64,000 nt of DNA from Lachnospiraceae bacterium (GTDB lineage Bacteria > Bacillota > Clostridia > Lachnospirales > Lachnospiraceae): the NCBI GenBank assembly GCA_017473115.1, contig JAFUNC010000018.1, positions 1 to 64,000 of the forward strand, written 5' to 3'. The notes below the pieces were generated by a model. The model worked only from the letters and a program-made list of their open reading frames with translations, was not told the origin of the DNA and searched no databases. Below, in pieces: positions 45,525-57,856 of this stretch. Both the position numbers and the translations under genes were made by a program. Positions within the stretch are counted from its first letter, which is position 1; each line of letters starts with the position of its first letter.

Positions 45525-45580
45525 TGATTTTTTTCGTAAAAAATAAGGTTTTTCGGGCAAAAACAGAGTTTTCTTCGTTT

Positions 45581-46333
45581 TTAGTGAATTTCCGATATAT
45601 TTTTCTTATAATAAGTGTTCCGATACTCTTTCGGCGTCATATTGCGATACTTTTTAAAAACACTGATAAAAGCACTTTGGGAAGAATACCCCAACATCAG
45701 GGCAATATCCAAATAAGAATGCTCCGAATAAATCAGCATATCGGCTGCTGTGGCGATTTTAACCTCTGCCACGTAATCTTTCACGGACACTCCCGTTTCC
45801 TTATAAAAGAGTTTCGCATAATAATCCGGTGACAACCCCACCTGTCCGGCAATCTCTTTTACGCTGAGTTTTTCCTGTAAATGTTCCTGGATATAATCAA
45901 CACTTTTACGGATATGAATGGAATAAATCTTCTCTTTCTTTAACTCCCTCATACGCTTGGCAAAATCCACCTGCATCTCTTCCAGCAAATCCATCAGCCC
46001 CTCAATACTTGTAGTCTTATCACCTTTTCGGATGTAAATATCACTTAATGTATATGCCACGTCATGATTCATTCCGGATTCCACGCATACACGGGAAACC
46101 ATAGCCACGGAAACCACAAAATGATACATCACGTTTCGGACGGGATTGTCCGACAATTCGCCTTTACCTTCAAAGAAATTCTGACGGATTTTCTTTAGAT
46201 TCTTTTTAACGCCTTCTACATCACCGTTACTGATTACCGCATAGCGCTCAAACTCGCTTTGAAAAGCCGTCCTTATAAAACCGTTTTCTTTCTGTGCATA
46301 CAAACTATAATTCAAATCACGATTCGTACCCAT
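45581..46333 (-). CDS. AraC family transcriptional regulator
   Basis: The 250-residue product has a C-terminal pair of HTH motifs (about residues 148-245): KLSVKEIAGQVGLSPDYYAKL and DIALMLGYSSQSAFISVFKK, ending with the family MTPKEYRNTY. The N-terminal ~140 residues are helical and do not match a cupin. The target is unknown; the divergent MATE gene 187 bases away is a natural candidate. No clear operator was found between them. Confidence 0.88.
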   Translation of the reverse strand: MGTNRDLNYSLYAQKENGFIRTAFQSEFERYAVISNGDVEGVKKNLKKIRQNFFEGKGELSDNPVRNVMYHFVVSVAMVSRVCVESGMNHDVAYTLSDIYIRKGDKTTSIEGLMDLLEEMQVDFAKRMRELKKEKIYSIHIRKSVDYIQEHLQEKLSVKEIAGQVGLSPDYYAKLFYKETGVSVKDYVAEVKIATAADMLIYSEHSYLDIALMLGYSSQSAFISVFKKYRNMTPKEYRNTYYKKNISEIH

Positions 46334-46520
46334 ATAGAAATTCTTTCTCCTTTACATCTGCAAAATAAATTCCGTTCAGAAACAGTCTTGCATAAAGTAT
46401 TTATTTGCTGTTTTTTTACAAACCGCCATTTATATAATATCGTTTTTTTGTTATGAAAACAAGTTTTTTGTTATATTGTAAAAAAGCACTTCTTTTATAA
46501 TATAAAAAGAGGAAAAATCA

Positions 46521-47849
46521 ATGGAAAAGACACAAGATTTGACACAAGGGAAAGTATTACCGCAAATTCTGCGGTTTTACTTCCCCATGTTTTTTACAAA
46601 TATGTTGCAACAGGTATACAACATTGCCGACACTGCCATCGTGGGAAAAGGATTAGGGGACGACCCCCTCGCCGCGGTAGGAAATATGGCCTCGCTGAGT
46701 TTTTTGATTGTAGGATTCTCCGTAGGACTGGCCAATGGATTCTGTGTACCGATTGCTCACAATTTCGGTGCCAAAGACTATGGCGAACTCCGAAGAAGTA
46801 CAGCTTCTGCAATTAAACTATCCTTATTTTTGGCAATTATTTTAACTTTTGCAAGCATTCTCTATTTAGATGATATATTAATCCTTCTGCAGACGTCTCC
46901 TGACATTATCAAGGACAGTCTGACATACGGATACATCATCTTTGGTGGTTTAATCACCACCATTTCTTATAATTTGTGTGCAGGCATATTGAGGTCGTTG
47001 GGCGACAGCACGACACCTTTTATTGCTATTGTAATATCTACCCTAACAAATATCGCTTTAAACTGTTTCTTCATCTTCGGATGCAAAACAGGCGTAGAAG
47101 GTGTGGCAATCGCTACGATTATTGCACAAATCTTATCGACTTTCATATGTCTGCACAAATTATCCCGCATTCACATACTCAAATTAAATCGTGCGGATTT
47201 TGCGACCGATTATGTTCTTTACGGGAAATTGCTCAAAAACGGTGTGCCTATGGCTTTGATGAATTCCATTACCGCCGTAGGATGTATGGTGGTTCAGTAT
47301 TTTGTAAACGGCCTCGGTGTAGCATACACCACTGCATACTCGGTATGCAGCCGCTATGTGAATATGTTTATCCAACCCTCCTGCACAGCAGGATATGTAA
47401 TGTCTTCTTTTACAGGTCAGAATCACGGCGCAAACCGTTTTGACCGTATCCAAAAAGGATTGCGGGTCTGTGTTGGCATTGCGATGGTGAATTATATTCT
47501 TTTAGGCACCGTATTGTACTTCTTCCCGGATTTTCTCGCAGGTCTTATGGTCAACGGAAGCCAACCGATTCAATTAATCAGTGAATTTCTCCCTCCTTGC
47601 GGAATTATGATGCTTTTTATTAACCTTCTGTTCGTTTACAGAAGCGGCGTACAGGGACTTGGCAAACCGTTAATCCCAATGCTTTCCGGCATAATGGAAA
47701 TGGTTATGCGCATTTCCGTGATATTCTTCGGTCTCGATTATTTCGGCTTTGTTACTACGGCATACGCGGATATTGCCGCATGGTTCGGAGCATTGGCCAT
47801 GAATTTAATCGCTTACTATGTTTTTGTTCATCGGCTGTCCGGAAAATAA
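46521..47849 (+). CDS. MATE family efflux transporter
   Basis: The 442-residue product has about 12 membrane segments, opening TQGKVLPQILRFYFPMFFTN and containing QQVYNIADTAIVGKGLGDDPL and the matching second-half PMALMNSITAVGCMVVQ. Exporter of unknown substrate. GAGG precedes the ATG. Divergent from the AraC regulator. Confidence 0.92.
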   Translation: MEKTQDLTQGKVLPQILRFYFPMFFTNMLQQVYNIADTAIVGKGLGDDPLAAVGNMASLSFLIVGFSVGLANGFCVPIAHNFGAKDYGELRRSTASAIKLSLFLAIILTFASILYLDDILILLQTSPDIIKDSLTYGYIIFGGLITTISYNLCAGILRSLGDSTTPFIAIVISTLTNIALNCFFIFGCKTGVEGVAIATIIAQILSTFICLHKLSRIHILKLNRADFATDYVLYGKLLKNGVPMALMNSITAVGCMVVQYFVNGLGVAYTTAYSVCSRYVNMFIQPSCTAGYVMSSFTGQNHGANRFDRIQKGLRVCVGIAMVNYILLGTVLYFFPDFLAGLMVNGSQPIQLISEFLPPCGIMMLFINLLFVYRSGVQGLGKPLIPMLSGIMEMVMRISVIFFGLDYFGFVTTAYADIAAWFGALAMNLIAYYVFVHRLSGK

Positions 47850-48013
47850 TTTTGAACATCTTTTATGATAAAATCAACACATTTTATTTTATACGGGCAA
47901 CAACTGTGCTATGATTAACATATACAAGAAAAATATGCTGGCAATGCCGCATTTTTTCACTGTTGTATTTTATCAACAAACTATTATTTATATAAAAGGG
48001 GGTACTACTTTCA

Positions 48014-49195
48014 ATGGAAAATTTTAATTTTTACAGTCCGACAGAGTTTGTCTTCGGTAAGGATACCGAAAATGAATGCGGCAAATATGTGCGTAAGCAC
48101 GGCGGAAGCAAAGTGCTGATTCACTACGGTTCAAACTCTGCCGAAAAATCAGGCCTTTTGGACCGCGTCAAAAAATCTCTGGATGCGGAAGGTATCGCTT
48201 ACGTCGCATTAGGCGGTGTAAAACCCAATCCCAGGGACACATTAATTTATGAAGGCATTGAATTATGTCGAAAGGAAAATGTAGACTTTATCCTTTCCGT
48301 AGGCGGCGGTTCCTGCATCGACTCCTCCAAAGGTATTGCTTTAGGTGTACCTTATGACGGTGATTTCTGGGACTTCTACGGCACAGGTAAGGTAGTAGAG
48401 AAAGCATTGCCCATCGGTACGGTTTTAACCATTGCGGCAGCCGGCAGCGAAGGTTCCCCGGGTTCCGTAGTTACCAAAGAAGACGGCATGTTAAAAAGAG
48501 ATGTGGGCTCTGATCTTTTAAGACCGAAGTTCTCGATTTTAAATCCGGCCTTGACACAAACGCTTCCCGCTTACCAGACAGCCTGCGGTGCTACTGATAT
48601 TATGGCTCACGTATTTGAACGCTATTTTACAAATACCTCAGAAGTGGAAATTACCGACAGACTTTGTGAAGCAGTTCTTTTAACCATGATAAAAGAAACA
48701 CCTCGTGTCATTGAAAATCCGGATAATTACGAAGCGCGTGCCAACATTATGTGGGCAGGTACTGTTGCTCACAACGATATTGTCGGCGTAGGAAGAAGCC
48801 AGGATTGGAACAGCCACGGCATTGAACACGAACTTTCCGGTTTATATGACTGTGCGCACGGAGCAGGTCTTGCGGTAATTATGCCCGCTTGGATGGAATT
48901 CGTTTATAAACACAATGTAATGCGTTTTGCCCAAATGGCAGTCCGCATCTGGGGTTGTGAGATGAATTTTGAAAATCCGGAATTTACTGCACTTCGGGGA
49001 ATTAAATGCTTCAGAACATTCCTTCACGACATCGGAATGCCCATCAACTTCGAAGAACTCGGAGCCAAAGCAGAAGATATTCCTACTCTGGTTGATAAAT
49101 TCGGTTTGGGCGACGGCAAAACCGGCGGCTTTGTCCCCTTAAGTTCTGATGATGTGGCAGAAATCTATACAATTGCATCCAAAGCAACCTTGTAA
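48014..49195 (+). CDS. Iron-containing alcohol dehydrogenase (butanol dehydrogenase-like)
   Basis: NAD(P)H-dependent alcohol dehydrogenase/aldehyde reductase. The 393-residue product has the NAD-binding SVGGGSCIDSSKGIALG and the iron ligands in TDIMAHVFERYF and HGIEHELSGLYDCAHGAGLA. It is closest to the YqhD/BdhA group involved in fermentative alcohol formation. GGGG precedes the ATG. Single gene with its own terminator. Confidence 0.93.
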   Translation: MENFNFYSPTEFVFGKDTENECGKYVRKHGGSKVLIHYGSNSAEKSGLLDRVKKSLDAEGIAYVALGGVKPNPRDTLIYEGIELCRKENVDFILSVGGGSCIDSSKGIALGVPYDGDFWDFYGTGKVVEKALPIGTVLTIAAAGSEGSPGSVVTKEDGMLKRDVGSDLLRPKFSILNPALTQTLPAYQTACGATDIMAHVFERYFTNTSEVEITDRLCEAVLLTMIKETPRVIENPDNYEARANIMWAGTVAHNDIVGVGRSQDWNSHGIEHELSGLYDCAHGAGLAVIMPAWMEFVYKHNVMRFAQMAVRIWGCEMNFENPEFTALRGIKCFRTFLHDIGMPINFEELGAKAEDIPTLVDKFGLGDGKTGGFVPLSSDDVAEIYTIASKATL

Positions 49196-49260
49196 ATACT
49201 TCGATTAGATTTTATATTAGCATATTGGAAACAATTTTCTTAAATATAGGCTAATACAAT

Positions 49261-49296
49261 AAAAAGCAAACTCCGGAAATCAGAGTTTGCTTTTTT
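49261..49296. terminator. Terminator after the alcohol dehydrogenase gene
   Basis: AAAAAGCAAACTC pairs with GAGTTTGCTTTTTT around a 9-base loop. Confidence 0.9.
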
Positions 49297-49326
49297 CATG
49301 TAGCAATTCGGTTATTTGCACTTGAA

Positions 49327-49491
49327 GTGTAAAGGATTGTGAGGATATTTTCATTCCATAAAGAACCGTTTTCGACTGTGTCAGCACTTAACGAGCAGAA
49401 ATGAAATGCACTGCGAGTTTAGTACTGCTACATCAGTCGAACGAGCGAGAGCGTGTTCTGTTGGAATGAAAATATCCCCACAATTCTACAC
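49327..49491 (+). repeat. Interspersed foldable repeat, copy B
   Basis: The core from CATTCCA to TGGAATG matches copy A at almost every base. Outer arms are GTGTA (49327-49331)/TACAC (49487-49491), ATTGTG/CACAAT and a 15-bp GATATTTTCATTCCA/TGGAATGAAAATATC. It lies between two terminators, so read-through transcription from neighbours is unlikely unless it has its own promoter. Confidence 0.88.
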
Positions 49492-49528
49492 CAAACTCCA
49501 AATGTAAAAAAACGAATGTAACCACATA

Positions 49529-49562
49529 AAAAACCCGGAAACCTAAAAGTTTCCGGGTTTTA
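49529..49562 (-). terminator. Rho-independent terminator after rpoC
   Basis: AACCCGGAAAC pairs with GTTTCCGGGTT around a 6-base loop, flanked by A and T runs, five bases after the rpoC stop. Confidence 0.92.
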
Positions 49563-49567
49563 TCATT

Positions 49568-52500
49568 TTATTCTTCGTCTGAAACGGTTTCTTCCACTGC
49601 ATCAAGATTATCAAGTTCTTCTACATCAACTTCTGTTTCAGTTGCGTCTATAAACTCTTCATCCAAAACAGTATCGGAAATTTCACGCATGGTATCGATT
49701 TTAACGTCACGATAACGTTTCATACCTGTACCTGCAGGAATCAACTTACCGATGATAACGTTTTCTTTTAAGCCGTACAGAGGGTCAACCTTACCCTTAA
49801 TTGCAGCTTCTGTAAGAACCTTCGTTGTTTCCTGGAAGGATGCTGCTGACATAAAGGAGTTGGTCGCAAGGGAAGCCTTGGTAATACCCAAAATGATGTC
49901 CTTTGCTACTGCAGGAGCAGCATCAGGATTCTCAGCCAAAAGTTTTTCGTTTACTTCTTCCAAAACAAGTCTGTCAACAAGACTGCCGGGAAGCAAATCG
50001 GTATCTCCGCTTTCTTCTACACGCTGTTTCTTTAACATCTGGCGAACGATAACTTCAATGTGCTTGTCGTTCAAGTCTACACCCTGAAGGCTGTAAACCT
50101 TCTGAACTTCACGGATGATGTAGTTTTCAACCGCTTCAATCTTCTTAATTTCAAGTAAATCATGAGGATTGATGCTACCTTCGGTCAATTCATTACCGGC
50201 TTCAATGGTCATACCATCAAGCACTTTAATACGTGAGCCATAAGGAATCAAATAACTCTTTTCCTGCTCGTTGTTTTTGATTACAACTTCGCGCTTCTTG
50301 GAAGTTTCTTTGATTTCCACAGTACCGCCGAACTCTGCAATAATTGCAAGTCCCTTCGGTTTTCTTGCTTCGAATAATTCTTCCACACGAGGAAGACCCT
50401 GTGTGATATCGTTACCCGCAACACCACCGGTATGGAATGTACGCATGGTCAACTGTGTACCGGGTTCACCGATAGACTGTGCAGCGATAATACCAACTGC
50501 TTCACCAACCTGTACCGCTTCACCGGTAGCCATGTTGGCACCGTAACATTTCGCACAAATACCATTCTGTGATTTACAGGTTAAAATACTTCTGATTTTA
50601 ACAGTATCAATAGGGTTACCATTTTCATCCACACCAACGGAAACAATCTTTGCAGCTCTGCTGGGAGTAATCATATGGTTTCTCTTAACGATAACATTTC
50701 CGTCTTTATCAAAGATGGTATTAACAGAATATCTGCCCTTAATTCTGGTTTCAAGGCTTTCAATGTTAGCATCGCCTTCTGTAAATGCAGATACGTTCAT
50801 ACCTACAATTTCATCTCTGTTTGCACAGCAATCCACATCACGTACAATCAATTCCTGACAAACGTCAACCATACGACGTGTCAAGTAACCGGAGTCCGCT
50901 GTACGAAGCGCTGTATCGGAAAGACCTTTACGCGCACCATGTGCAGACATAAAATATTCCAAAACGTCAAGACCTTCACGGAAGTTTGACTTAATAGGCA
51001 ATTCAATGGTACGACCGGTTGTATCGGCCATCAAACCACGCATACCTGCAAGCTGCTTCATCTGCTGCTTAGAACCACGGGCACCGGAGTCAGCCATCAT
51101 CTTAATATTATTGTAAGCATCAAGACCTGTCATCAACTCTTCTGTCAAACGATCATCGGTTGCGTTCCATACACGCTTAACGCTTTCGTATCTTTCTTCT
51201 TCGGTACACATACCACGACGATAATTCATAGCAATCTGGTCTACCTTAGCCTGAGCTTCTTCCAACAACTGTTTCTTGATAGGAGGCACTGTCATATCCG
51301 ATACGGATACTGTCATTGCCGCACGGGTTGAGTACTTATAACCTGTTGCTTTTACAAGGTCAAGTACTTCTGCAGTCTTGGTAGCACCATGCTTATTGAT
51401 TACTTTGTCAAGGATCGGCTTTAACTGCTTCTTGCCAACCAAGAAATCAATTTCAAGTTTAATTGCATTCTCAGGAATGCTTCTGTCTACATATTCAAGG
51501 TCCTGAGGAAGGATTTCATTGAAGAGGAAACGTCCAAGAGTGGATTCTACAATACCCTTTACAACCGTTCCGTCTGCCAATGTTTTGGTTACACCAACCT
51601 TGATACGTGCATGTAAAGTAATTACTTCATTCTCGTATGCGAGAATTGCTTCATTCAAATCCTTAAAGAACTTACCTTCACCCTTTGCACCGGGTCTCTC
51701 CTGTGTGAGGTAGTAAATACCAAGTACCATATCCTGTGAAGGAACGGCTACGGGAGCACCGTCAGAAGGCTTCAATAAGTTGTTGGGTGAGAGCAGGAGG
51801 AAACGACATTCTGCCTGAGCCTCTACGGACAAAGGAAGATGTACCGCCATCTGGTCACCGTCAAAGTCAGCGTTGAACGCTGTACATACCAAAGGATGGA
51901 GTTTGATTGCCTTACCTTCTACAAGGATAGGCTCAAACGCCTGAATACCAAGCCTGTGAAGTGTCGGAGCACGGTTCAACATAACCGGATGTTCACGAAT
52001 TACTTCTTCCAAAACATCCCATACGGTATCATCAAGTTTTTCAACGAGTTTCTTTGCATGCTTAATGTTCTGGCTGATTCCCTTTCCAACCAATTCTTTC
52101 ATAACGAAGGGTTTGAAAAGTTCGATAGCCATTTCTTTAGGAAGACCACACTGGTAAATCTTTAACTCAGGTCCAACTACGATTACGGAACGTCCTGAAT
52201 AGTCAACACGCTTACCTAACAGGTTCTGACGGAAACGTCCGGACTTACCTTTTAACATATCGGAAAGTGACTTTAATGCACGGTTTCCGGGTCCTGTTAC
52301 CGCTCTTCCTCTTCTACCGTTATCAATCAAAGCATCCACTGCTTCCTGAAGCATTCTCTTTTCGTTACGCACGATAATATCGGGTGCACCCAAATCAAGA
52401 AGTCTTGCAAGACGATTGTTACGGTTGATAATTCTTCTGTATAAATCGTTCAAGTCAGAAGTAGCAAAACGTCCGCCATCCAACTGAACCATAGGTCTTA

Positions 52501-53239
52501 AATCGGGGGGAATTACCGGAATGGCATCCATAATCATCCATTCAGGTCTGTTTCCGGATTCACGGAATGCTTCCACCACTTCGAGACGCTTCACAATCTT
52601 CGCTCTCTTCTGGCCTTTGGTGCTTTCGTTCTCTAATTCTGCTTTTAATTCTGCATTTTCTTTTTCAAGATCAATCGCAGATAAAAGTTCTTTGATTGCT
52701 TCTGCACCCATGCCAACGCGGAACTCATTGCCCCAGATTTCTCTCTGTTTCTGATATTCTACTTCAGATAAAATATCTTTTACTTTTAAATCTGTATTTC
52801 CTGCATCCAAAACGATGTAAGATGCAAAATACAATACCTTTTCAAGTACTCTCGGTGTAAGGTCAAGAATAAGACCCATACGGCTGGGAATACCCTTAAA
52901 ATACCAAATGTGTGAAACGGGTGCTGCAAGTTTAATGTGACCCATTCTTTCACGACGAACATTTGCCTTGGTTACTTCTACACCACAACGGTCACAAATA
53001 ATACCTTTGTAACGTACTTTTTTGTACTTACCGCAGTGGCACTCCCAGTCCTTGCTGGGTCCGAAAATCTTTTCACAATATAAACCTTCGCGTTCCGGTT
53101 TTAAAGTTCTGTAGTTGATGGTCTCGGGCTTGGTAACCTCGCCTTTAGACCATTCTAAAATCTTTTCCGGTGACGCCAAACCGATTTTGATGGAGTCAAA
53201 ACTAATCGGTTCATATATCTCTTTTTTTACATCAGACAT
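49568..53239 (-). CDS. rpoC: RNA polymerase beta' subunit
   Basis: The 1,223-residue catalytic subunit has the active-site [12 protein letters not shown], the N-terminal zinc ribbon around CHCGKYK...CDRCG, the second zinc site [13 protein letters not shown], and the trigger-loop region. The ATG opening [12 protein letters not shown] has GGAAGGAG upstream. It follows rpoB by 36 bases. Confidence 0.99.
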   Translation of the reverse strand: MSDVKKEIYEPISFDSIKIGLASPEKILEWSKGEVTKPETINYRTLKPEREGLYCEKIFGPSKDWECHCGKYKKVRYKGIICDRCGVEVTKANVRRERMGHIKLAAPVSHIWYFKGIPSRMGLILDLTPRVLEKVLYFASYIVLDAGNTDLKVKDILSEVEYQKQREIWGNEFRVGMGAEAIKELLSAIDLEKENAELKAELENESTKGQKRAKIVKRLEVVEAFRESGNRPEWMIMDAIPVIPPDLRPMVQLDGGRFATSDLNDLYRRIINRNNRLARLLDLGAPDIIVRNEKRMLQEAVDALIDNGRRGRAVTGPGNRALKSLSDMLKGKSGRFRQNLLGKRVDYSGRSVIVVGPELKIYQCGLPKEMAIELFKPFVMKELVGKGISQNIKHAKKLVEKLDDTVWDVLEEVIREHPVMLNRAPTLHRLGIQAFEPILVEGKAIKLHPLVCTAFNADFDGDQMAVHLPLSVEAQAECRFLLLSPNNLLKPSDGAPVAVPSQDMVLGIYYLTQERPGAKGEGKFFKDLNEAILAYENEVITLHARIKVGVTKTLADGTVVKGIVESTLGRFLFNEILPQDLEYVDRSIPENAIKLEIDFLVGKKQLKPILDKVINKHGATKTAEVLDLVKATGYKYSTRAAMTVSVSDMTVPPIKKQLLEEAQAKVDQIAMNYRRGMCTEEERYESVKRVWNATDDRLTEELMTGLDAYNNIKMMADSGARGSKQQMKQLAGMRGLMADTTGRTIELPIKSNFREGLDVLEYFMSAHGARKGLSDTALRTADSGYLTRRMVDVCQELIVRDVDCCANRDEIVGMNVSAFTEGDANIESLETRIKGRYSVNTIFDKDGNVIVKRNHMITPSRAAKIVSVGVDENGNPIDTVKIRSILTCKSQNGICAKCYGANMATGEAVQVGEAVGIIAAQSIGEPGTQLTMRTFHTGGVAGNDITQGLPRVEELFEARKPKGLAIIAEFGGTVEIKETSKKREVVIKNNEQEKSYLIPYGSRIKVLDGMTIEAGNELTEGSINPHDLLEIKKIEAVENYIIREVQKVYSLQGVDLNDKHIEVIVRQMLKKQRVEESGDTDLLPGSLVDRLVLEEVNEKLLAENPDAAPAVAKDIILGITKASLATNSFMSAASFQETTKVLTEAAIKGKVDPLYGLKENVIIGKLIPAGTGMKRYRDVKIDTMREISDTVLDEEFIDATETEVDVEELDNLDAVEETVSDEE

Positions 53240-53275
53240 TATTGGCACTCCTTCCAAAATTAGGCTGTCGCCTTA

Positions 53276-56200
53276 TTAGTTTTCTTCGTCATCATCAAAT
53301 GCTTCGCCGAAATCCACATCTTCATCTGCGTAATCGTCTGCATACTCTTCCTCTTCGGGTTCGTCATATGCATCTGTTAATTCGCCGTCTTCGTTGAATT
53401 CCTGTTTCTGATAGCCGTAACTTGCCATATCATCACGTTCATAGTCGTATTCTCTGGCTTCGCCTTCCATCTCGAAACGATAGTTATTGGTGGGCGGTTC
53501 AACATTTTCTCTGATTTCAACCTCTTCACCGTTTTCATCAAGTACTTTGACATCCAGACACAGGGACTGTAATTCCTTCAACAATACCTTGAAGGATTCA
53601 GGAATACCCGGTGTAGGAATATTTTCACCCTTGATAATCGCTTCGTAGGTCTTTACACGTCCAACCACGTCGTCTGACTTAACGGTCAGGATTTCCTGTA
53701 AGGTGTATGATGCTCCGTATGCTTCCAGAGCCCAAACTTCCATTTCACCGAAACGCTGTCCACCGAACTGCGCTTTACCACCCAGAGGCTGCTGTGTAAC
53801 CAATGAGTACGGTCCTGTAGAACGGGCATGAATCTTATCGTCTACAAGGTGGTGGAGTTTCAGGTAATGCATGTGACCGATGGTTACGGGACTGTCAAAG
53901 TATTCACCCGTTCTACCGTCACGAAGTCTAACCTTACCGTCTCTTGAAATTTCAACACCCTTCCAGAGTTCTCTGTGTGCTCTGTTTTCATATAAGTATT
54001 CCAATACTTCAGGACGAAGGGTATCTTTGTGTTTTGCTTCAAACTCTTCCCATGTTGTATTAACATAGTCGTTTGCAAGGTCCAAAGTATCCATAATATC
54101 CGCTTCGTTTGCACCATCAAATACCGGAGTGGCAATGTTAAAGCCGAGGGCCTTAGCCGCCAATGACAAGTGAATTTCGAGCACCTGTCCGATATTCATA
54201 CGGGAAGGTACACCCAAAGGATTCAATACGATATCCAAAGGACGTCCGTTGGGTAAGTAAGGCATATCTTCAACAGGTAATACGCGGGAAACAACACCCT
54301 TGTTACCGTGACGACCGGCCATCTTGTCACCTACGGAAATCTTTCTCTTCTGTGCAATATAGATACGTACCTTCTGGTTTACGCCGGGAGATAATTCGGA
54401 ATCGCCTGCTGCTCTGGAGAATACCTTCGCATCCACAACAACACCATACTCACCGTGAGGAACCTTTAAGGATGTATCACGCACTTCTCTTGCTTTTTCA
54501 CCGAAAATTGCACGGAGGAGTCTTTCTTCCGCGGTAAGTTCTGTTTCACCCTTCGGTGTAACCTTACCAACCAAAATGTCACCGGCACGTACTTCCGCAC
54601 CGATACGGATGATACCTCTGTCATCCAAATCCTTCAATGCATCTTCGCCAACGCCCGGAACATCTCTGGTAATTTCTTCCGCACCAAGTTTGGTATCACG
54701 GGCTTCTGTTTCATATTCTTCAATGTGAACAGATGTATAAACATCTTCACGTACCAATCTTTCACTTAAAAGAACAGCATCTTCGTAGTTGTAACCTTCC
54801 CATGTCATAAAACCAATCAAAGGGTTTTTACCAAGACCGAGTTCACCTTCTGCGGTAGAAGGACCGTCAGCGATTACCTGACCTTCTGCCACATGATCAC
54901 CCTTAAATACGATGGGTTTCTGGTTGTAGCAGTTACTCTGGTTACTTCTTACAAACTTAGACAACTGATATTCCATTGCTTCGCCGTCATCTGCTGTAAT
55001 TTTAATCAATTCGGAAGATACATAAGTTACGGTACCTGCCTTCTTGGCAACCACACACACACCGGAGTCAACCGCTGTTTTTACTTCCATACCTGTACCG
55101 ATTACAGGTGCCTCTGTGAAAAGAAGGGGCACTGCCTGACGCTGCATGTTGGAACCCATCAGCGCACGGTTCGCATCGTCGTTCTGCAAGAAAGGAATCA
55201 ACGCTGTAGCCACAGAGAATACCATTTTAGGAGACACGTCCATAAAATCAAACATAGCCTTCGGATATTCCTGTGTTTCCTCTCTGTAACGACCGGATAC
55301 CATGTTCTTTACAAAGTGTCCGTCTGCATCTAATTTTTCGTTTGCCTGTGCTACATGATAGTTATCTTCTTCATCTGCTGTCATATAGATAACTTCATCC
55401 GTCACACGGGGATTCTCGGGATCTGACTTATCAATACGGCGATAAGGAGCCTCTACAAATCCGTATTCATTAATTCTTGCATAAGATGCAAGTGAGTTAA
55501 TCAAACCGATGTTGGGACCTTCCGGTGTTTCAATCGGACACATTCTTCCATAGTGAGTATAGTGAACGTCTCGAACCTCGAAACCTGCACGGTCTCTGGA
55601 GAGACCACCGGGTCCTAATGCAGAAAGACGTCTCTTATGTGTCAATTCACCAAGAGGGTTATTCTGATCCATAAACTGTGACAACTGTGAAGAACCAAAG
55701 AATTCTTTGATTGCAGCCTGCACAGGTTTAATATTGATTAATTTATCGGGAGTGATGCTTTCTGAATCATGTGTTGTCATTCTTTCACGTACAACACGTT
55801 CCATTCTGGAAAGACCGATTCTGTACTGATTCTGTAACAACTCACCAACCGCACGAATACGTCTGTTACCCAAATGGTCGATATCGTCATCATGACCGAT
55901 ACCATATTCCAAATGAATGTTATAGTTGATGGATGCAAGCATATCTTCCTTGGTAATGTGCTTCGGAATCAACTCCTGCGCATTACGCATAATTGCTTCA
56001 GCCAATTCTTCCGGCTTCTCTGCATATTCGCCTAAAATTTTCTGAAGAGCAGGGAAGTAAACCAACTCTGTAATACCTAATTCTTTGGCATCACAATCAA
56101 CCCATTCATTGATGTCTACCATCATATTGGAAAGAACTTTTACATTCTTTTCTTCTACCTGAATTAACACAGAAGCAACCGCTGCATTCTGAATAGCATC

Positions 56201-57160
56201 AGCTAATTCTGCAGTCACGGTATCGCCTGCTTTCGCAATTAATTCTCCTGTGTACTCATTTACAACATCTGCTGCAAGAACATGATTGCGGATTCTGTTC
56301 TTAAGCATAAGTTTTTTATTGAATTTATAACGTCCTACTTTTGCCAAATCATATCTTCTGGCATCAAAGAACATGGAACTCAAGAAACTTTCAGCACTTT
56401 CCACGGTAAAAGGCTCACCGGGATGTACTTTTGCATACAATTCCTTCAAACCGTCTACATAGTTCTTAGAAGGATCCTTTGCAAAACTTGCACGAATCTT
56501 GGGTTCATCACCAAACACCTCAAGAATCTCTTCGTCTGTTCCCAGACCAAGAGCACGAATAAATACAGTGATGGGGAATTTTCTGGTTCTGTCAACACGA
56601 ACATATGCCACATCATTAGAGTCTGTTTCATACTCTAACCATGCACCACGATTCGGGATAACGGTAGACGAGAACAATTCTTTACCAATTTTATCATGTC
56701 CGATTGCATAATAAATACCGGGCGAACGCACCAACTGGCTAACGATTACTCGCTCTGCACCATTGATAACGAATGTACCTGTTTCAGTCATTAAAGGGAA
56801 ATTACCCATAAAAATAGTACGTTCTATGAGATTTTCCTTCTCATTTTCATTGAAAAAGCGGACCTTTACATTCAAAGGTGCTTCATAAGTAAGGTCTCTT
56901 TCTTTACATTCCGCAATTGTATGCTTGATTTTGTCTTCCGCAAGTTCAAAATCAACAAATTCCATGCGCAAATCACCGCCGAAATTGGTAATGGGCGAAA
57001 TATCATCAAACGCTTCCTTCAAACCTTCTTCCAAGAACCACTTGTAAGAATTCTTCTGCACTTCGATGAGATTCGGCATCTCCAGAACTTCTTTCTGACG
57101 TGAATAGCTCATACGCATACTGTTGCCGTTAACAATAGGACGTATTCTGTTCTTTTCCAT
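53276..57160 (-). CDS. rpoB: RNA polymerase beta subunit
   Basis: The 1,294-residue subunit has the rifampicin region [20 protein letters not shown] and [13 protein letters not shown] in wild-type form (Gln, Asp, His and Ser contacts present). The C-terminal ~100 residues are strongly acidic ([18 protein letters not shown]), as is common in Firmicutes. GGAG precedes the chosen ATG; a GTG two codons earlier is possible. It is separated from rplL by a terminator and a new promoter. Confidence 0.99.
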   Translation of the reverse strand: MEKNRIRPIVNGNSMRMSYSRQKEVLEMPNLIEVQKNSYKWFLEEGLKEAFDDISPITNFGGDLRMEFVDFELAEDKIKHTIAECKERDLTYEAPLNVKVRFFNENEKENLIERTIFMGNFPLMTETGTFVINGAERVIVSQLVRSPGIYYAIGHDKIGKELFSSTVIPNRGAWLEYETDSNDVAYVRVDRTRKFPITVFIRALGLGTDEEILEVFGDEPKIRASFAKDPSKNYVDGLKELYAKVHPGEPFTVESAESFLSSMFFDARRYDLAKVGRYKFNKKLMLKNRIRNHVLAADVVNEYTGELIAKAGDTVTAELADAIQNAAVASVLIQVEEKNVKVLSNMMVDINEWVDCDAKELGITELVYFPALQKILGEYAEKPEELAEAIMRNAQELIPKHITKEDMLASINYNIHLEYGIGHDDDIDHLGNRRIRAVGELLQNQYRIGLSRMERVVRERMTTHDSESITPDKLINIKPVQAAIKEFFGSSQLSQFMDQNNPLGELTHKRRLSALGPGGLSRDRAGFEVRDVHYTHYGRMCPIETPEGPNIGLINSLASYARINEYGFVEAPYRRIDKSDPENPRVTDEVIYMTADEEDNYHVAQANEKLDADGHFVKNMVSGRYREETQEYPKAMFDFMDVSPKMVFSVATALIPFLQNDDANRALMGSNMQRQAVPLLFTEAPVIGTGMEVKTAVDSGVCVVAKKAGTVTYVSSELIKITADDGEAMEYQLSKFVRSNQSNCYNQKPIVFKGDHVAEGQVIADGPSTAEGELGLGKNPLIGFMTWEGYNYEDAVLLSERLVREDVYTSVHIEEYETEARDTKLGAEEITRDVPGVGEDALKDLDDRGIIRIGAEVRAGDILVGKVTPKGETELTAEERLLRAIFGEKAREVRDTSLKVPHGEYGVVVDAKVFSRAAGDSELSPGVNQKVRIYIAQKRKISVGDKMAGRHGNKGVVSRVLPVEDMPYLPNGRPLDIVLNPLGVPSRMNIGQVLEIHLSLAAKALGFNIATPVFDGANEADIMDTLDLANDYVNTTWEEFEAKHKDTLRPEVLEYLYENRAHRELWKGVEISRDGKVRLRDGRTGEYFDSPVTIGHMHYLKLHHLVDDKIHARSTGPYSLVTQQPLGGKAQFGGQRFGEMEVWALEAYGASYTLQEILTVKSDDVVGRVKTYEAIIKGENIPTPGIPESFKVLLKELQSLCLDVKVLDENGEEVEIRENVEPPTNNYRFEMEGEAREYDYERDDMASYGYQKQEFNEDGELTDAYDEPEEEEYADDYADEDVDFGEAFDDDEEN

Positions 57161-57300
57161 TGACACTTCACTCCGTTCTTATTATGTTATATAGCCTTTT
57201 TTGCCTATTTCTGATAACCTGTCTGATTTTTGTCCGCAAAGAATCAACCTCTTGTGTCAAAAGACAAAAAGAGACAGTAAACCACAATAGTGCATCATCC

Positions 57301-57329
57301 ATATTAGCAGAAAACAAGATGGAAGTCAA
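57301..57329 (-). promoter_or_regulatory. Probable rpoBC promoter
   Basis: On the minus strand TTGACT (57324-57329), 17 bases, TAATAT (57301-57306), downstream of the rplL terminator and about 135 bases before rpoB. Confidence 0.6.
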
Positions 57330-57365
57330 ACATTATTTTCCATTTTTATAAAATATTTTACAACA

Positions 57366-57400
57366 TAAAAAAACCGCGAAAGAAAACTCTTTCGCGGTTC
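57366..57400 (-). terminator. Strong terminator after rplL
   Basis: ACCGCGAAAGA and TCTTTCGCGGT form an 11-bp perfect stem with a GTTT loop and a T7 tail on the minus strand. It should largely separate rplJL transcription from rpoBC. Confidence 0.9.
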
Positions 57401-57420
57401 ATATTCACTCCGGGTAAAAA

Positions 57421-57801
57421 TTACTTTAATGTAACCTTTGCGCCTTCAGCTTCTAACTTAGCCTTGATATCATCAGCTTCTTCCTTAGAAGCGCCTTCCT
57501 TAAGCATCTTAGGAGCAGCATCTACTAAGTCTTTTGCTTCCTTTAAGCCAAGGCCTGTAGCTTCACGTACAACCTTAATAACCTTAACCTTGTTAGGTCC
57601 AACGTCTGTTAATTCAACGTCGAATTCAGTCTTTTCTTCAGCTGCTTCAGCTGCACCACCTACAGCACCTGCTGCTACAACAACACCTGCTGCTGCAGAT
57701 ACACCAAATTCTTCTTCACATGCTTTTACTAATTCGTTTAATTCAAGTACGCTTAACTCTTTGATAGCGTCGATAAATTCCTGAGTTGTTAACTTTGCCA
57801 T
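57421..57801 (-). CDS. rplL: 50S ribosomal protein L7/L12
   Basis: Stalk protein that recruits translation GTPases. The 126-residue product has the N-terminal dimer helix, an Ala/Gly hinge ([15 protein letters not shown]) and the C-terminal domain with [24 protein letters not shown] precedes the ATG of MAKLTTQEF. Confidence 0.98.
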   Translation of the reverse strand: MAKLTTQEFIDAIKELSVLELNELVKACEEEFGVSAAAGVVVAAGAVGGAAEAAEEKTEFDVELTDVGPNKVKVIKVVREATGLGLKEAKDLVDAAPKMLKEGASKEEADDIKAKLEAEGAKVTLK

Positions 57802-57856
57802 TTTATTTTCCTCCATTTTAAAATATTGTTTGTTCTAAAAGTTTCAAATGCAACAA

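Noticed and set aside
53240-53257. Upstream TTG start for rpoC (and similar TTG starts for rplN and the second DUF4190-like gene)
   Set aside because: In each case the TTG lies in or just before the purine-rich ribosome-binding site of the following ATG, so the ATG is the real start.
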